From contig NZ_JAJQTQ010000032.1 in assembly GCF_029081005.1 (NCBI RefSeq), positions 1-36,382 of the forward strand: a DNA stretch of 36,382 nucleotides, written 5' to 3'. The DNA comes from Halomonas elongata (lineage in GTDB: Bacteria; Pseudomonadota; Gammaproteobacteria; Pseudomonadales; Halomonadaceae). This document shows, in pieces, positions 8,137-18,909 of the stretch. Each line of letters opens with the position of its first letter. Within the stretch, counting starts at the first letter, position 1. Both the position numbers and the translations under genes were made by a program. Below the pieces are notes generated by a model, which was given only the letters and a program-made list of their open reading frames with translations, did no database searches and had not been told where the DNA came from.

Positions 8137-8616
8137 TCAGGCGTCTTCGTTGATTCTCAGGTGCAGGGCGAGCATCACCTGGATCTCTTCTTCGGGGCGT
8201 AGCGGCTCGAGTCCCAGTTCACCGAACATGTCGCCTCTGGCACGGGCCCATTCCCCGGGCGCCAGGCCGTTGTAGAGGCTCTCCGCGGGAGCCAGCTCGA
8301 CGAACGGGTCCAGCCCATAGGTCTCGAAGAGTCGTGACAGGGCGGCCTCGTCGTCACCGACGCCGGCAGTGTAGAGCGTGGCGTTGAAGTGGTCGGTCTC
8401 CAGCTCGCGGATGACGTCCAGGGGACTCACGCCCATGCTGTTGAGTTCCTCCAGGCTGTAGTCGCCCAGCGAAACGAGTTCGTCCTCGAGCCAGTCGCTG
8501 TCCGGCTGGATCAGGGTGTGCTTGACGCGGCCATCCGGCAGGGTCCAGGCGACGGATAGCGGCAGGTCTCCGTCATTACCGGTCTCGATGGCAATGAAAG
8601 CGGGCAGCTCATCCAT
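8137..8616 (-). CDS. Degenerate DEDD exonuclease-fold protein (159 aa), probably inactive
   Basis: The N-terminal half resembles small DnaQ/RNase T-like 3'-5' exonucleases: FIAIETGNDGDLPLSVAW, then LPDGRVKHTLIQP and W, then a helix and LYTAGVGDDEAALSRLFETY. In active relatives the first strand reads FLDVEASG and the later one VYxDG, giving catalytic Asp residues. Here the aligned positions are Ala9 and Ala84, while Glu11 remains, so catalysis is doubtful. The C-terminal 50 residues are acidic and helical. ATG 8616 follows AGGAGG and starts 2 bases after the tatD stop codon, so the two form an operon. The fold assignment is an inference from motif spacing; the protein may be a structural or binding derivative. 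Confidence 0.7.
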   Translation of the reverse strand: MDELPAFIAIETGNDGDLPLSVAWTLPDGRVKHTLIQPDSDWLEDELVSLGDYSLEELNSMGVSPLDVIRELETDHFNATLYTAGVGDDEAALSRLFETYGLDPFVELAPAESLYNGLAPGEWARARGDMFGELGLEPLRPEEEIQVMLALHLRINEDA

Positions 8617-8618
8617 GG

Positions 8619-9506
<888 letters not shown>

Positions 9507-9620
9507 GACGGCATCCTCCTGTACAGCGGTCGCGTATTGTACCCGGCGAGGACGGGATGGGGCCACGTCGTAGCGGTCATACGTTACACTAGCGCCCTCG
9601 ATGAACCTGGAGGTGTGTGA
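9507..9620. promoter_or_regulatory. Divergent promoter region of tatD and uup
   Basis: The 114 bases separate two divergent genes. TACAAT on the minus strand (9536-9541) is a good -10 for tatD, and TACACT on the plus strand (9585-9590) a fair -10 for uup. Neither has a convincing -35 at 16-18 bases, so the assignment is tentative. GGAGG (9609-9613) is the uup ribosome site. Confidence 0.4.
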
Positions 9621-11564
9621 GTGACCCTGCTACGTCTGGAACGGCTGCAACTGGCCTATGGTCCCCAGGTGCTTCTCGATGGTGCCGATCTGGTGCTGGA
9701 AAAGGGCGAACGCCTGGCGCTGGTGGGCCGTAACGGCACCGGCAAGTCGACCCTGCTCAAGCTGGTGGCCGGCGAGATCACCCCCGATGGCGGTGACATC
9801 TGGCGCGCCCCGGGGCTCAAGATCGGCGTGCTGGCCCAGGAACTGCCCGATGCCACCGGTGCGACCATCTTCGATGTGGTGGCTCAGGGACTGCCCGAGG
9901 CCGGTGAGCTGCTGTCCGAGTATCATCATCTGGTGCAGGCCGACGACCCCGACATGTCGCGCATGGCGCAACTGCAGAGCCGTATCGAAGCGATCGATGG
10001 CTGGTCTTTCCATCAGCGTATCGATGTGGTGCTGACGCGGCTCGGGCTACCGGAGGACGCCGAGATGTCCGGGCTCTCCGGTGGCTGGCGGCGGCGGGTA
10101 GCGCTGGCCCGCGCCCTGGTCGCCGAGCCCGATCTGCTGCTGCTCGATGAGCCGACCAACCACCTCGACCTGGACACTATCGCCTGGCTGGAGGAGCAAC
10201 TCTCCGCCTTCAATGGGGCGGTATTGTTCATCACTCACGATCGGGCCTTTCTGTCGCGGCTGGCCACGGCGATTCTCGAGCTCGACCGTGGACGACTGGG
10301 GCGTTATCCCGGGGATTACGTCAAATACCAGGAACAGAAGACCCACGAGCTGGAAGTCGAGGCGCGCGAACACGCCGAATTCGACAAGAAGCTGGCCCAG
10401 GAAGAATCCTGGATCCGGCAGGGCATCAAGGCACGGCGAACCCGCAACGAAGGACGCGTGAGAGCCCTGGAACAGATGCGCCGCGAACGGAGTGAACGCC
10501 GCGAGCGCCAAGGGCGAGCCAATCTCGCTGTGGACAGCGGCGAGCGCAGTGGCAAGCGGGTCGTCGAGCTGGAGAAGGTGACACAACGCTTCGGCAACGA
10601 CGTGGTGATCGACGACTTCAGCATCGAGATACAGCGCGGTGATCGAATCGGCTTCATCGGTCGCAACGGTGCCGGCAAGACGACCCTGCTCAAGATCCTG
10701 CTCGGCGAGCTCGAGCCCAGCGAGGGGAACGTGCGGGTCGGCACCAAGTTGCAGGTGGCCTATTTCGATCAGCTGCGTGCCGGGCTCGAGCCGGAAAAGA
10801 CGGTCTATGAAAACGTCGCCCAGGGGAGCGATCGGGTCGAGGTCGGTGGCCGCGATCGTCATGTGATGAGCTATCTGCAGGACTTCCTGTTCACCCCGGA
10901 GCGGGCTCGGCAGCCGGTCAAGGCGCTCTCGGGCGGCGAATCCAATCGCTTGCTGCTGGCGCGCTTGTTCACCCAGCCGGCCAATGTGCTGGTGCTCGAC
11001 GAGCCGACCAACGACCTGGATGTCGAGACCCTGGAGCTGCTCGAAGAGCTGCTGTTGAGTTTCGACGGTACCCTGTTGCTGGTCTCCCATGACCGAGCCT
11101 TCATGGACAATGTGGTGACCAGCGTGCTGGCCTTCGAAGGCGAGGGAAGGGTACGCGAGTACGTGGGGGGCTACAGCGACTGGGTGCGTCAGGGGGGCAA
11201 GTTGCCGCCGGCGCCCTGGGAAGGGGCCGCACGGCAACGGGCCGAACCGGTGGCCGACGTCGAGACCGCCGGGTCACGCAAGCCGTCGGAGGCCCCGTCG
11301 ACGCCGGCCGCATCGCCGGCGCCCGGGCGGGTCAAGCTTTCCTACAAGCTGCAACGCGAGTTGGATGGCCTGCCGGCGGAGATCGAGCGCCTCGAGAACG
11401 AGGTGGCCGAGTTCGAGCGTCAGGTGGGCGATCCGGCGTTCTATCAGCAAGACCCCGACACCGTTACCGCGACCCTGCAAGCGTTGAACGACAAGCAGGC
11501 CGAACTGGACTCGGCCATGGAACGGTGGATGGAGCTGGAGGCGATGGCAGCGGGGGAGGCGTAA
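9621..11564 (+). CDS. uup: ABC-F family ATPase Uup
   Basis: 647 aa, the usual Uup size. Two ATP-binding cassettes are present: first Walker A GRNGTGKST, signature LSGGWRRRVALARAL, Walker B LLLLDEPTNHLD and switch THDRAF; second GRNGAGKTT, LSGGESNRLLLARLF, VLVLDEPTNDLD and SHDRAF. The linker between them is long and charged (about residues 235-310, RQGIKARRTRNEGRVRALE), as in ABC-F proteins. A coiled coil from about residue 570 to the end is the Uup C-terminal DNA-binding domain. ABC-F proteins act on the ribosome; Uup is also linked to suppression of transposon excision and to replication-fork intermediates. GTG 9621 has GGAGG 7 bases upstream. Confidence 0.94.
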   Translation: MTLLRLERLQLAYGPQVLLDGADLVLEKGERLALVGRNGTGKSTLLKLVAGEITPDGGDIWRAPGLKIGVLAQELPDATGATIFDVVAQGLPEAGELLSEYHHLVQADDPDMSRMAQLQSRIEAIDGWSFHQRIDVVLTRLGLPEDAEMSGLSGGWRRRVALARALVAEPDLLLLDEPTNHLDLDTIAWLEEQLSAFNGAVLFITHDRAFLSRLATAILELDRGRLGRYPGDYVKYQEQKTHELEVEAREHAEFDKKLAQEESWIRQGIKARRTRNEGRVRALEQMRRERSERRERQGRANLAVDSGERSGKRVVELEKVTQRFGNDVVIDDFSIEIQRGDRIGFIGRNGAGKTTLLKILLGELEPSEGNVRVGTKLQVAYFDQLRAGLEPEKTVYENVAQGSDRVEVGGRDRHVMSYLQDFLFTPERARQPVKALSGGESNRLLLARLFTQPANVLVLDEPTNDLDVETLELLEELLLSFDGTLLLVSHDRAFMDNVVTSVLAFEGEGRVREYVGGYSDWVRQGGKLPPAPWEGAARQRAEPVADVETAGSRKPSEAPSTPAASPAPGRVKLSYKLQRELDGLPAEIERLENEVAEFERQVGDPAFYQQDPDTVTATLQALNDKQAELDSAMERWMELEAMAAGEA

Positions 11565-11600
11565 GCAGCGATTCGCAGCGGTCCCCGACGACGGTCAACC

Positions 11601-11625
11601 GGGCTTCGCTCGGAACGCGAAGCCC
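11601..11625. terminator. Hairpin between uup and the convergent universal stress gene
   Basis: GGGCTTCGC (11601-11609) and GCGAAGCCC (11617-11625) form a perfect 9-bp stem with a 7-base loop, 36 bases after uup and 41 before the end of the convergent gene. The following T-tract is poor (TCGCTTTCACTCGTT), so termination would be moderate. Confidence 0.6.
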
Positions 11626-11666
11626 TCGCTTTCACTCGTTGTGATGCATCGACCCTCGGGGCGAGA

Positions 11667-12128
11667 TTACTCGGCGCTTTCCTCGCCATCCTCGCTGGTG
11701 CCGACGCGCACGGCCAGGACATCGCACTTGGCGCCGTGCAGCACACCGGTGGAGGTGGAGCCCAGCAGGAGAGCGAAGCCGTGGCGTCCATGCGAGCCGA
11801 CCACGATCAGATCGACCTTCTGGTCATCGGCGAAGCGGTGGATCTCGGTATCGGGCATGCCGACCATGACGTGCTGGTTGTCGCGGGGCACATGGTCGTC
11901 GGCGATCTCGGCGAGACGCTGTTTGGCGTGTTCGTCGAGCTGGTCCTGGATGCTGGTGAGATCCATCGGGATATCGCCGCCATAGGCGAAGCCGAGTGGC
12001 TCGAGGGTGTGCATGATGGAAAGCTTGGCATGGTTACGGTCGGCGATATGCATCGCGCGTTCCAGAACCTTCTGGGAGTCCTTGGTCAGATCGACGGCGA
12101 CCAGGATATGGCGGTACTCGTTGCTCAT
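11667..12128 (-). CDS. UspA-type universal stress protein
   Basis: 153 aa, a single Usp domain: strand and loop HILVAVDLTKDSQKVL, helix RAMHIADRNHAKL, and the nucleotide loop GSHGRHGFALLLGSTSTGVL with CDVLAVR after it. The ATP-binding Usp motif is G-x2-G-x9-G(S/T); here G111-x2-G114 is followed by GS after 8 residues, so ATP binding is probable but not certain. Such proteins respond to starvation, osmotic and oxidative stress; the Halomonas protein TeaD, which regulates the ectoine TRAP transporter, is in the same superfamily, but no tea genes adjoin this one. ATG 12128 follows GGAGA at 7 bases. It is a single gene, convergent with uup. Confidence 0.9.
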   Translation of the reverse strand: MSNEYRHILVAVDLTKDSQKVLERAMHIADRNHAKLSIMHTLEPLGFAYGGDIPMDLTSIQDQLDEHAKQRLAEIADDHVPRDNQHVMVGMPDTEIHRFADDQKVDLIVVGSHGRHGFALLLGSTSTGVLHGAKCDVLAVRVGTSEDGEESAE

Positions 12129-12277
12129 GTTGCATTCTCCGCAGCGGTGTCCAACGGTGTTGGTGACTGCCTTCCACTTTAGGATGCCAGGGGTGACAAG
12201 ACAACGACTTGCATCAACACAGGAAATACGGAATCTCGGCGTGTTGTTCGAGGCTTCACGGACAAGCAGGATGGCGA

Positions 12278-12826
12278 ATGCTCTGGTTGATCATTATCGG
12301 TGTGGTAGGGCTGGCGTTCGCGCCGGCGATGTCGTTGCGCCCGAGCCGGCGACAACAGCGAGTGAAAGGGCTGCGTGACACCGCCCGGGAAAGCGGGGTC
12401 GCCGTGCGACTCGAGACCTCGCCGCTGCACGACGACGGTGAAGCCCTGCCCGCCTATCGGTGGCGCTATCCGCCCCAGCGGCCGGGTCCCGATTTCCTGC
12501 TGGTACGCGATGCCGTGGCCAGCCAGGTACTCAAGCCCTTCCTGCCGGGATGGCGCTGGCGCGTGGAGCCGCTGCGGCCGCTACCGGAGACGGCGCTTTG
12601 CCAACTGGAGACATTGCTGGAAGGCTTGCCGGGAGATGCGGTCGTGGTCGAGTCCAGCGCAGCCTGTCTGACGCTGTGGTGGGACGAGTCCTCGCCGCTC
12701 GAGGCATTCGCGGACCTCGATGAGCGCATGAGGCGGATGCGTGATGAGCTGGCCGGCCGGCCGGACTACCCCGGCGCCCATCGCAGCGCGCAGGCGCCGA
12801 GCATTCCTCCCTCGGCTGGCGGTTAG
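12278..12826 (+). CDS. Conserved membrane-anchored hypothetical protein (182 aa)
   Basis: The product starts with one hydrophobic segment, MLWLIIIGVVGLAFAPAMSL, directly followed by the basic RPSRRQQR, so it is probably anchored in the inner membrane with the rest in the cytoplasm. The remaining 155 residues are soluble, with YRWRYP, LVRDAVASQVLKPFLPGWRW and a Leu/Glu-rich helix. Pseudomonads have similar short proteins with an LSPLAWLLPSRRQ-like start, sometimes loosely called YajC-like; the function is unknown and I do not assign one. ATG 12278 has AGGA about 8 bases upstream. The frame open from 12209 adds 23 residues without a ribosome site. It is convergent with slyA (8-base gap). Confidence 0.75.
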   Translation: MLWLIIIGVVGLAFAPAMSLRPSRRQQRVKGLRDTARESGVAVRLETSPLHDDGEALPAYRWRYPPQRPGPDFLLVRDAVASQVLKPFLPGWRWRVEPLRPLPETALCQLETLLEGLPGDAVVVESSAACLTLWWDESSPLEAFADLDERMRRMRDELAGRPDYPGAHRSAQAPSIPPSAGG

Positions 12827-12834
12827 GGAAGCCT

Positions 12835-13275
12835 TCAGCCCTCTTCACGCTCCTGGATCGCCAGCCCATTGGCCTCGATACGCGACAGCAGGTCGATCAG
12901 GTGTTCGACCTCGTTGTCGTCGAGGCCTTCCAGCATTTCCTTGCGGGCCTGGGTGACGACGGCCTCGATGCGTTCGAGCAAGGGCGTGGCCTTGTCGGTG
13001 AGGAAAATGCGCTTGGCGCGGCGATCCTGACCACAGGGACGCCGCTCGATCAAACCCTGCTCGGACAGCTGGTCGAGAGTGCGGACCAGGGAGGGCGCCT
13101 CGACACCGATGGCCCTGGCCAGGTCGCACTGGGGTTGATCATCGCCCATCCTCCACAGGTGATAGAGCGTGACCCAGCGCGTCTGGGTCAGGCCGTCGGG
13201 GGCCAGACGCCGGTCGATGACGGCGCGCCACAGGCGTGGCACGCGAGCGAGCTGAAAGCCGATGTTCTGATGCAT
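12835..13275 (-). CDS. slyA: MarR family transcriptional regulator SlyA
   Basis: 146 aa, very like E. coli SlyA in both order and wording: LARVPRLWRAVIDRRLAPDGLTQTRWVTL, then CDLARAIGVEAPSLVRTLDQLSEQGLIER with the recognition helix in the middle, the winged turn GQDRRAKRIFLTDKA, and C-terminal dimerisation helices. In short, each block of the family is present. SlyA proteins are dimeric winged-helix regulators that counter H-NS silencing or repress efflux and stress genes, with release by aromatic carboxylates. ATG 13275 matches the family start, though no clear ribosome site is visible. Its targets are not evident here; the downstream-reading membrane gene at 13351 lies 75 bases upstream on the same strand. 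Confidence 0.92.
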   Translation of the reverse strand: MHQNIGFQLARVPRLWRAVIDRRLAPDGLTQTRWVTLYHLWRMGDDQPQCDLARAIGVEAPSLVRTLDQLSEQGLIERRPCGQDRRAKRIFLTDKATPLLERIEAVVTQARKEMLEGLDDNEVEHLIDLLSRIEANGLAIQEREEG

Positions 13276-13350
13276 GGCACGTCTACGTTGAAGAAGCCTG
13301 TCGGGATTGTCTGAAGCCCCGGCGTGGAATGCAACCTTATGGTTCGAAGG

Positions 13351-14589
13351 CTACTCACTATCCTCGGGGGAAGGGGCCGCGTCGTCAACGGTATTTTGAC
13401 CCTTGGCGGTGGAGGTTGCCTCGGGGCGTGCTATCAGTCGGCGCACATCCAGCCCGGGAAGTCCGGGAGGAGAGTCGATGCGGCCGTCGGCCAGGGTTGC
13501 CGCCTCGGTATCGGTCGCGACCCGGAAGCGCAGCACGCCGATGCGTTGGCCGCTGGCCGTCATCACGTCGATGCGCCATCGACCGGCGCTCTGTTCGGGA
13601 ACGTTGCGCTTGTGGGTCCAGGCCCGGTAGCCCTCCGCGCGTCCCCCCTGGATCTCGAGTGGAATACGGTCGATCAGTTCGCCGTCATGGCGCCATTCAT
13701 GCACGATGTCTTCGCGCAGCCCCCTGGGGGCATGGATAGCGGTGTAAGCATACAGGCCGTTGTCGGCCAGGGCGTCGGGGGTCAGGCGGAGCTGCCCCTG
13801 TGGTGAACGGGCTTCGACGTCGAAGCCTGGCGAGAGGGCGCTGCCCGAGATCCACAGGCTGGCCGGCGGCACCCAGCTCCTGCCGGCCCAGGCGACGCCG
13901 GCCAGCAGGGGCAGCAGGGCGAGCATCAGCAGCCAGCGAGGGAGCGTCATGGGCCGCAGCAGGTGCAACAGGCTCGGCAGGCTGAAGATCACCGTGGCCG
14001 CGAGCGCGAGCAGCAGGCTCTGGCCGGTGGTCAGGTGCAACAGGGTGGGCAGTGTCACCAGGACGACCAGGAAGACGCACTGGGCGTGAAAAGCGAAATA
14101 GAGCCCTCGATTGCGCTCGGCGAGTCGATAGTAGAGCGGATCGAGGATCGACAGGATCGCCAGCGCTACCATCGACAGGGTGAAGAATGCCTGGCCACTG
14201 GTCCAGACCGTGGTCGCCAGCAGGAAGGGCAAGGTGAAGAAGAGTGTCTCCTGGTGCACCATCTGGGCGATGAACGTCGTCACGCCGCGCGGCAGGGTAG
14301 GATAGCCGCGTCGGGCCAGGACGCGGCCGATCAGGCTTTCCGACAGCAGCAGGATCCAGGTCAGCAGCATGCTGAGGGCCAGCATGGCACCGAGCCACTG
14401 CTGGCGCTCGACCAGGAAGAAGCTGCCGGCACCGGCCAGGAAGGCCACCGGCGGCCAGAGCCAGCTCCAGGGCCGGACCCTCTCGGCGAGCCGCTCGATA
14501 CGATGTTCCCAGGCGCCGAGGCGAGCAGCGCCGGAGGGGCCTGACGCCGGGGACGAAGGAGGGTCTTTCATGGGACGGTTCGGTGACAT
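13351..14589 (-). CDS. DUF5924/DUF2914 membrane protein
   Basis: 412 aa. The first 240 residues hold about six to seven membrane helices (for example LWPPVAFLAGAGSFFLV, MLALSMLLTWILLLSE, FFTLSMVALAILSIL, CVFLVVLVTLPTLLHL), then an extracytoplasmic domain of about 150 residues. That domain has VHEWRHDGELIDRIPLEIQG, GGRAEGYRAWTHKRN and GRWRIDVMTASGQRIGVLRF, the pattern of DUF2914; the whole resembles proteins named DUF5924. The role is unknown; DUF2914 domains are seen in envelope proteins. ATG 14589 or ATG 14571 could be the start; neither has a clear ribosome site. It is divergent from fadB. Confidence 0.78.
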   Translation of the reverse strand: MSPNRPMKDPPSSPASGPSGAARLGAWEHRIERLAERVRPWSWLWPPVAFLAGAGSFFLVERQQWLGAMLALSMLLTWILLLSESLIGRVLARRGYPTLPRGVTTFIAQMVHQETLFFTLPFLLATTVWTSGQAFFTLSMVALAILSILDPLYYRLAERNRGLYFAFHAQCVFLVVLVTLPTLLHLTTGQSLLLALAATVIFSLPSLLHLLRPMTLPRWLLMLALLPLLAGVAWAGRSWVPPASLWISGSALSPGFDVEARSPQGQLRLTPDALADNGLYAYTAIHAPRGLREDIVHEWRHDGELIDRIPLEIQGGRAEGYRAWTHKRNVPEQSAGRWRIDVMTASGQRIGVLRFRVATDTEAATLADGRIDSPPGLPGLDVRRLIARPEATSTAKGQNTVDDAAPSPEDSE

Positions 14590-14690
14590 GAGCGCAGTTT
14601 AACAGCTTGTTTCATTGGTCGGGGAACGCCAACGGCGGGATAGGCGGGGGACTTGACGTGGCGACGGGAGTGGACCAAGCTGTCATGAAT

Positions 14691-14704
14691 CAAACGGCCG
14701 TATG
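14691..14704. promoter_or_regulatory. PsrA-like operator upstream of fadBA
   Basis: CAAACGGCCGTATG fits the PsrA operator form CAAAC-N2..4-GTTTG at nine of the ten defined half-site positions (GTATG instead of GTTTG), centred on GGCC, 24 bases before the fadB start. PsrA is a TetR-type sensor of long-chain fatty acids that represses fadBA in pseudomonads. No psrA gene is in the window. Confidence 0.5.
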
Positions 14705-14727
14705 AATTCCTGCACGGAGATTCGTGG

Positions 14728-16917
14728 ATGATCTATCAAGGCAATGCCATCTCGGTGGCACGCGATGACGAGGGCATCGCGACCCTGACCTTCGACTTGA
14801 AGGACGAGTCGGTCAACAAGCTGTCCAGTGCCGTGATTCAGGAGCTGGAGCAGGCGCTGGAGGCGCTGCGTGGCGAAGCCGATATCGGTGGCCTGGTGCT
14901 GGCCAGTGCCAAGGAAGCTTTCATCGTCGGCGCCGACATCACGGAATTTCACGGGATGTTCGCCAAGGGCGAGGAGGAGATCCAGGGCATGCTCGAACAG
15001 GTGCACGGGATCTTCAACGGTCTCGAGGATCTGCCCTTCCCCACGGTCAGCGCCATCAACGGCCTGGCTCTGGGGGGCGGCTGCGAGGTGACGCTGGCCA
15101 CCGATTTTCGCGTGATGAGCGAGACCGCCCGGATCGGGCTGCCCGAAACCAAGCTCGGCATCCTGCCCGGCTGGGGAGGCTGCGTGCGCCTGCCGCGGCT
15201 GATCGGTGCCGACAACGCCATCGAGTGGATCGCCGGCGGCACCGAGAATCGCGCCGCTGCCTGTCTGTCGGTTGGTGCGGTCGATGCCGTGGTGCCCCCT
15301 GAATCACTCGAGGCGGCGGCGCGCGACATCCTGAGCCGGGCCCGGACCGGTGAACTCGATTACTCGGCACGCCGCGCCGAAAAGCTCGGTCCCCTGGGAC
15401 TCGACGCCATCGAGCAGATGATGGCCTTCGAGACGGCCAAGGGCTATGTGGCCGGCAAGGCCGGGCCGCACTACCCGGCTCCGATCGAGTCGATCAAGGT
15501 CATCCAGAAGGGGGCCGGTGAGGAGCGTGCCCGTGCCCAGGCGATCGAGGCCAAGGCATTCGGCAAGCTGGCGCTCACCGATGTCTGCTACAACCTCGTG
15601 GGACTTTTCCTCAACGATCAGGTGGTCAAGAAGAAGGGCGGCCAGTACGAGAAGCAATCCGCACCCGTGGAGCGGGCCGGGGTGCTCGGCGCCGGTATCA
15701 TGGGCGGGGGCATCGCCTACCAGAGCGCCTCCAAGGGCACGCCGATCCTGATGAAGGATATCAAGGAAGAGGCCATCGAGCTGGGGCTCAAGGAGGCCCG
15801 CAAGCTGTTCGGCAAACAGGTGGAGCGCGGCAAGCTTTCCAGCGAGCAGATGGCCGAACGGCTCAGCAATATCCGGCCGACTCTCTCCTACGGCGACTTC
15901 GCGCATGTCGACCTGGTGGTCGAGGCGGTCGTCGAGAATCCCAAGGTCAAGGGGGCGGTGCTCGCCGAAGTCGAAGATAACGTGGGCGAGGCCACCATCC
16001 TTACCTCCAACACCTCGACCATCTCGATCACTCGACTTGCCGAGCAGTTGAAGCGGCCGGAGAACTTCTGCGGCATGCACTTCTTCAATCCGGTGCACCG
16101 CATGCCCCTGGTCGAGGTCATTCGCGGCGAGAAGACCGGCGACGCCGCCGTGGCGGCGACCGTGGCCTATGCCCGCAAGATGGGCAAGACGCCCATCGTG
16201 GTCAATGACTGCCCGGGGTTCCTGGTCAACCGCGTGCTCTTCCCTTATTTCGGCGGCTTCAGTCAACTGATGGCGGCCGGGGCCGATTTCCAGCGCGTCG
16301 ACAAGGTGATGGAGAAATTCGGTTGGCCGATGGGGCCGGCCTACCTGCTCGACGTGGTGGGCATGGACACCGCCGTACATGCCGGCGAGGTGATGGCCGA
16401 GGGCTTCCCGGAGCGCATGGGTAGTCTGGGCGGTGCCGGGGGCGAAGGCCAGGACAAGAGTGCCATCCAGGTGATGTTCGACAATGACCGTCTGGGGCAG
16501 AAGAACGCCAAGGGCTTCTACGCCTACGAAGAAGACAGGAAGGGCAAGCCGCAGAAGGTCAGCGACGAGGCGGCCATCGAACTGGTCAAGGGCGTTGCGG
16601 GGTCGGGTCGCGAGTTTTCCGACGACGACATCATCGCGCGGATGATGACGCCCCTATGCCTGGAAACCGTGCGTTGTCTGGAGGATGGGATCGTCGGCAC
16701 GCCGGCCGAGGCCGACATGGCGCTGATCTATGGCATCGGTTTCCCGCCGTTCCGGGGGGGTGCGTTGCGCTACATCGACGCCATGGGGCTGGAGGCGTTC
16801 GTCGCCCAGGCCGATGAGCTGGCCGCCGAACTCGGAGCGCTGTACGCGCCGACCGACAAGCTGCGCGAGATGGCGCGCAACGGCGAGCGGTTCTATCAGG
16901 ACGCCGCCGAGGCCTGA
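14728..16917 (+). CDS. fadB: Fatty acid oxidation complex subunit alpha FadB
   Basis: 729 aa bifunctional enzyme of beta-oxidation. The N-terminal enoyl-CoA hydratase/isomerase domain has [10 protein letters not shown] and [14 protein letters not shown], with the catalytic glutamates at about Glu120 and Glu140 ([15 protein letters not shown]). A linker leads to the 3-hydroxyacyl-CoA dehydrogenase domain with the NAD+ loop [17 protein letters not shown] (from residue 318) and signature [20 protein letters not shown] (from 451), then [12 protein letters not shown]. It acts with FadA in an alpha2-beta2 complex in the cytoplasm. ATG 14728 follows GGAG at 8 bases. fadA follows after 57 bases on the same strand, with a PsrA-like operator just upstream of fadB. 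Confidence 0.97.
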   Translation: MIYQGNAISVARDDEGIATLTFDLKDESVNKLSSAVIQELEQALEALRGEADIGGLVLASAKEAFIVGADITEFHGMFAKGEEEIQGMLEQVHGIFNGLEDLPFPTVSAINGLALGGGCEVTLATDFRVMSETARIGLPETKLGILPGWGGCVRLPRLIGADNAIEWIAGGTENRAAACLSVGAVDAVVPPESLEAAARDILSRARTGELDYSARRAEKLGPLGLDAIEQMMAFETAKGYVAGKAGPHYPAPIESIKVIQKGAGEERARAQAIEAKAFGKLALTDVCYNLVGLFLNDQVVKKKGGQYEKQSAPVERAGVLGAGIMGGGIAYQSASKGTPILMKDIKEEAIELGLKEARKLFGKQVERGKLSSEQMAERLSNIRPTLSYGDFAHVDLVVEAVVENPKVKGAVLAEVEDNVGEATILTSNTSTISITRLAEQLKRPENFCGMHFFNPVHRMPLVEVIRGEKTGDAAVAATVAYARKMGKTPIVVNDCPGFLVNRVLFPYFGGFSQLMAAGADFQRVDKVMEKFGWPMGPAYLLDVVGMDTAVHAGEVMAEGFPERMGSLGGAGGEGQDKSAIQVMFDNDRLGQKNAKGFYAYEEDRKGKPQKVSDEAAIELVKGVAGSGREFSDDDIIARMMTPLCLETVRCLEDGIVGTPAEADMALIYGIGFPPFRGGALRYIDAMGLEAFVAQADELAAELGALYAPTDKLREMARNGERFYQDAAEA

Positions 16918-18153
<1,236 letters not shown>

Positions 18154-18170
18154 CAGCGACCGAGACGATA

Positions 18171-18210
18171 CCAACGCAAGCGGCGCCTCTCGGGGCGCCG
18201 CTTGCGTTGG
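18171..18210. terminator. 17-bp perfect-stem hairpin between fadA and the pyrophosphatase gene
   Basis: CCAACGCAAGCGGCGCC (18171-18187) pairs without mismatch with 18194-18210 around a 6-base loop TCTCGG. It lies 17 bases after fadA and 23 before the end of the convergent pyrophosphatase gene, so it can serve both. No T-tract follows in either direction. Confidence 0.75.
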
Positions 18211-18233
18211 AGGGCATGACGTTGTGCGCGTGA

Positions 18234-18833
18234 CTACTCGGCGTGCTCGGTCTGGTAGGCATCGAAGGCCTGCGTCAGTATCTCGCGGGCTTCGCTGGCG
18301 TCGCCGAAGCCATTCAGCTCGATGTCGCCGCCATCCGGGAGGTTCTTGTAGACGCGGAAGAAGGCATTGAGTCGCTCGACCTGCATGGCCGGCAGGTCTT
18401 CCATCCCGTCGACATCGGCGTAGGTGGGATCCACGTCATCGGCGGGGACGGCGATGATCTTGTCGTCGGCTTCGCCGTCATCGATCATGCGCAGCACGCC
18501 GATGGCCCGGACCTTGATCACCGCTCCGGGGTAGATGCTGTCGCGGGTCAGCACGAGCGCATCCAGGGGATCGCCGTCGCCTCCCGCCGAACTGGTGATG
18601 GACCCATAGTTGGCCGGATAGCGGACCGGCATCGAGACGTAGCGATCGACGATCAACTGGCCGTGTTCGGCATCGATCTCGTACTTGGTGAAGCTGCCGG
18701 CCGGAATCTCGTTGACCACATGAAAGCTGGCCGGAGCGTCATCGGTCTGGGGATAGTCGAAGACATTCTGGGCCTGGACGGGGGTGGTGGCCAGGAGGCC
18801 GGCGGCGACCAGAAAAGAAGCAATGGACTTCAT
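18234..18833 (-). CDS. Exported family I inorganic pyrophosphatase
   Basis: 199 aa. The signature DGDPLDALVL (Asp86, Asp88, Asp91), PANYGS, and the metal-binding DDGEADDKIIAVPADD identify a family I soluble pyrophosphatase, which hydrolyses PPi to two phosphates with Mg2+. Unlike the cytoplasmic enzyme of E. coli (Ppa), it begins with a Sec signal peptide, MKSIASFLVAAGLLATTPVQ with cleavage after Ala21 (VQA-QN), so it should act in the periplasm. The C-terminal region has the usual FFRVYKNLPDGG-like and EAREILTQAFDAY helices. ATG 18833 is the only start that gives the signal peptide. It is a single gene, convergent with fadA. Confidence 0.88.
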   Translation of the reverse strand: MKSIASFLVAAGLLATTPVQAQNVFDYPQTDDAPASFHVVNEIPAGSFTKYEIDAEHGQLIVDRYVSMPVRYPANYGSITSSAGGDGDPLDALVLTRDSIYPGAVIKVRAIGVLRMIDDGEADDKIIAVPADDVDPTYADVDGMEDLPAMQVERLNAFFRVYKNLPDGGDIELNGFGDASEAREILTQAFDAYQTEHAE

Positions 18834-18909
18834 GGGACCTCGCGCTGCAGTGAGACGAAACGAACCTCACAGCCTAGCCCCCCGCGATGACATGTCCGTG
18901 ACGTCCGGC

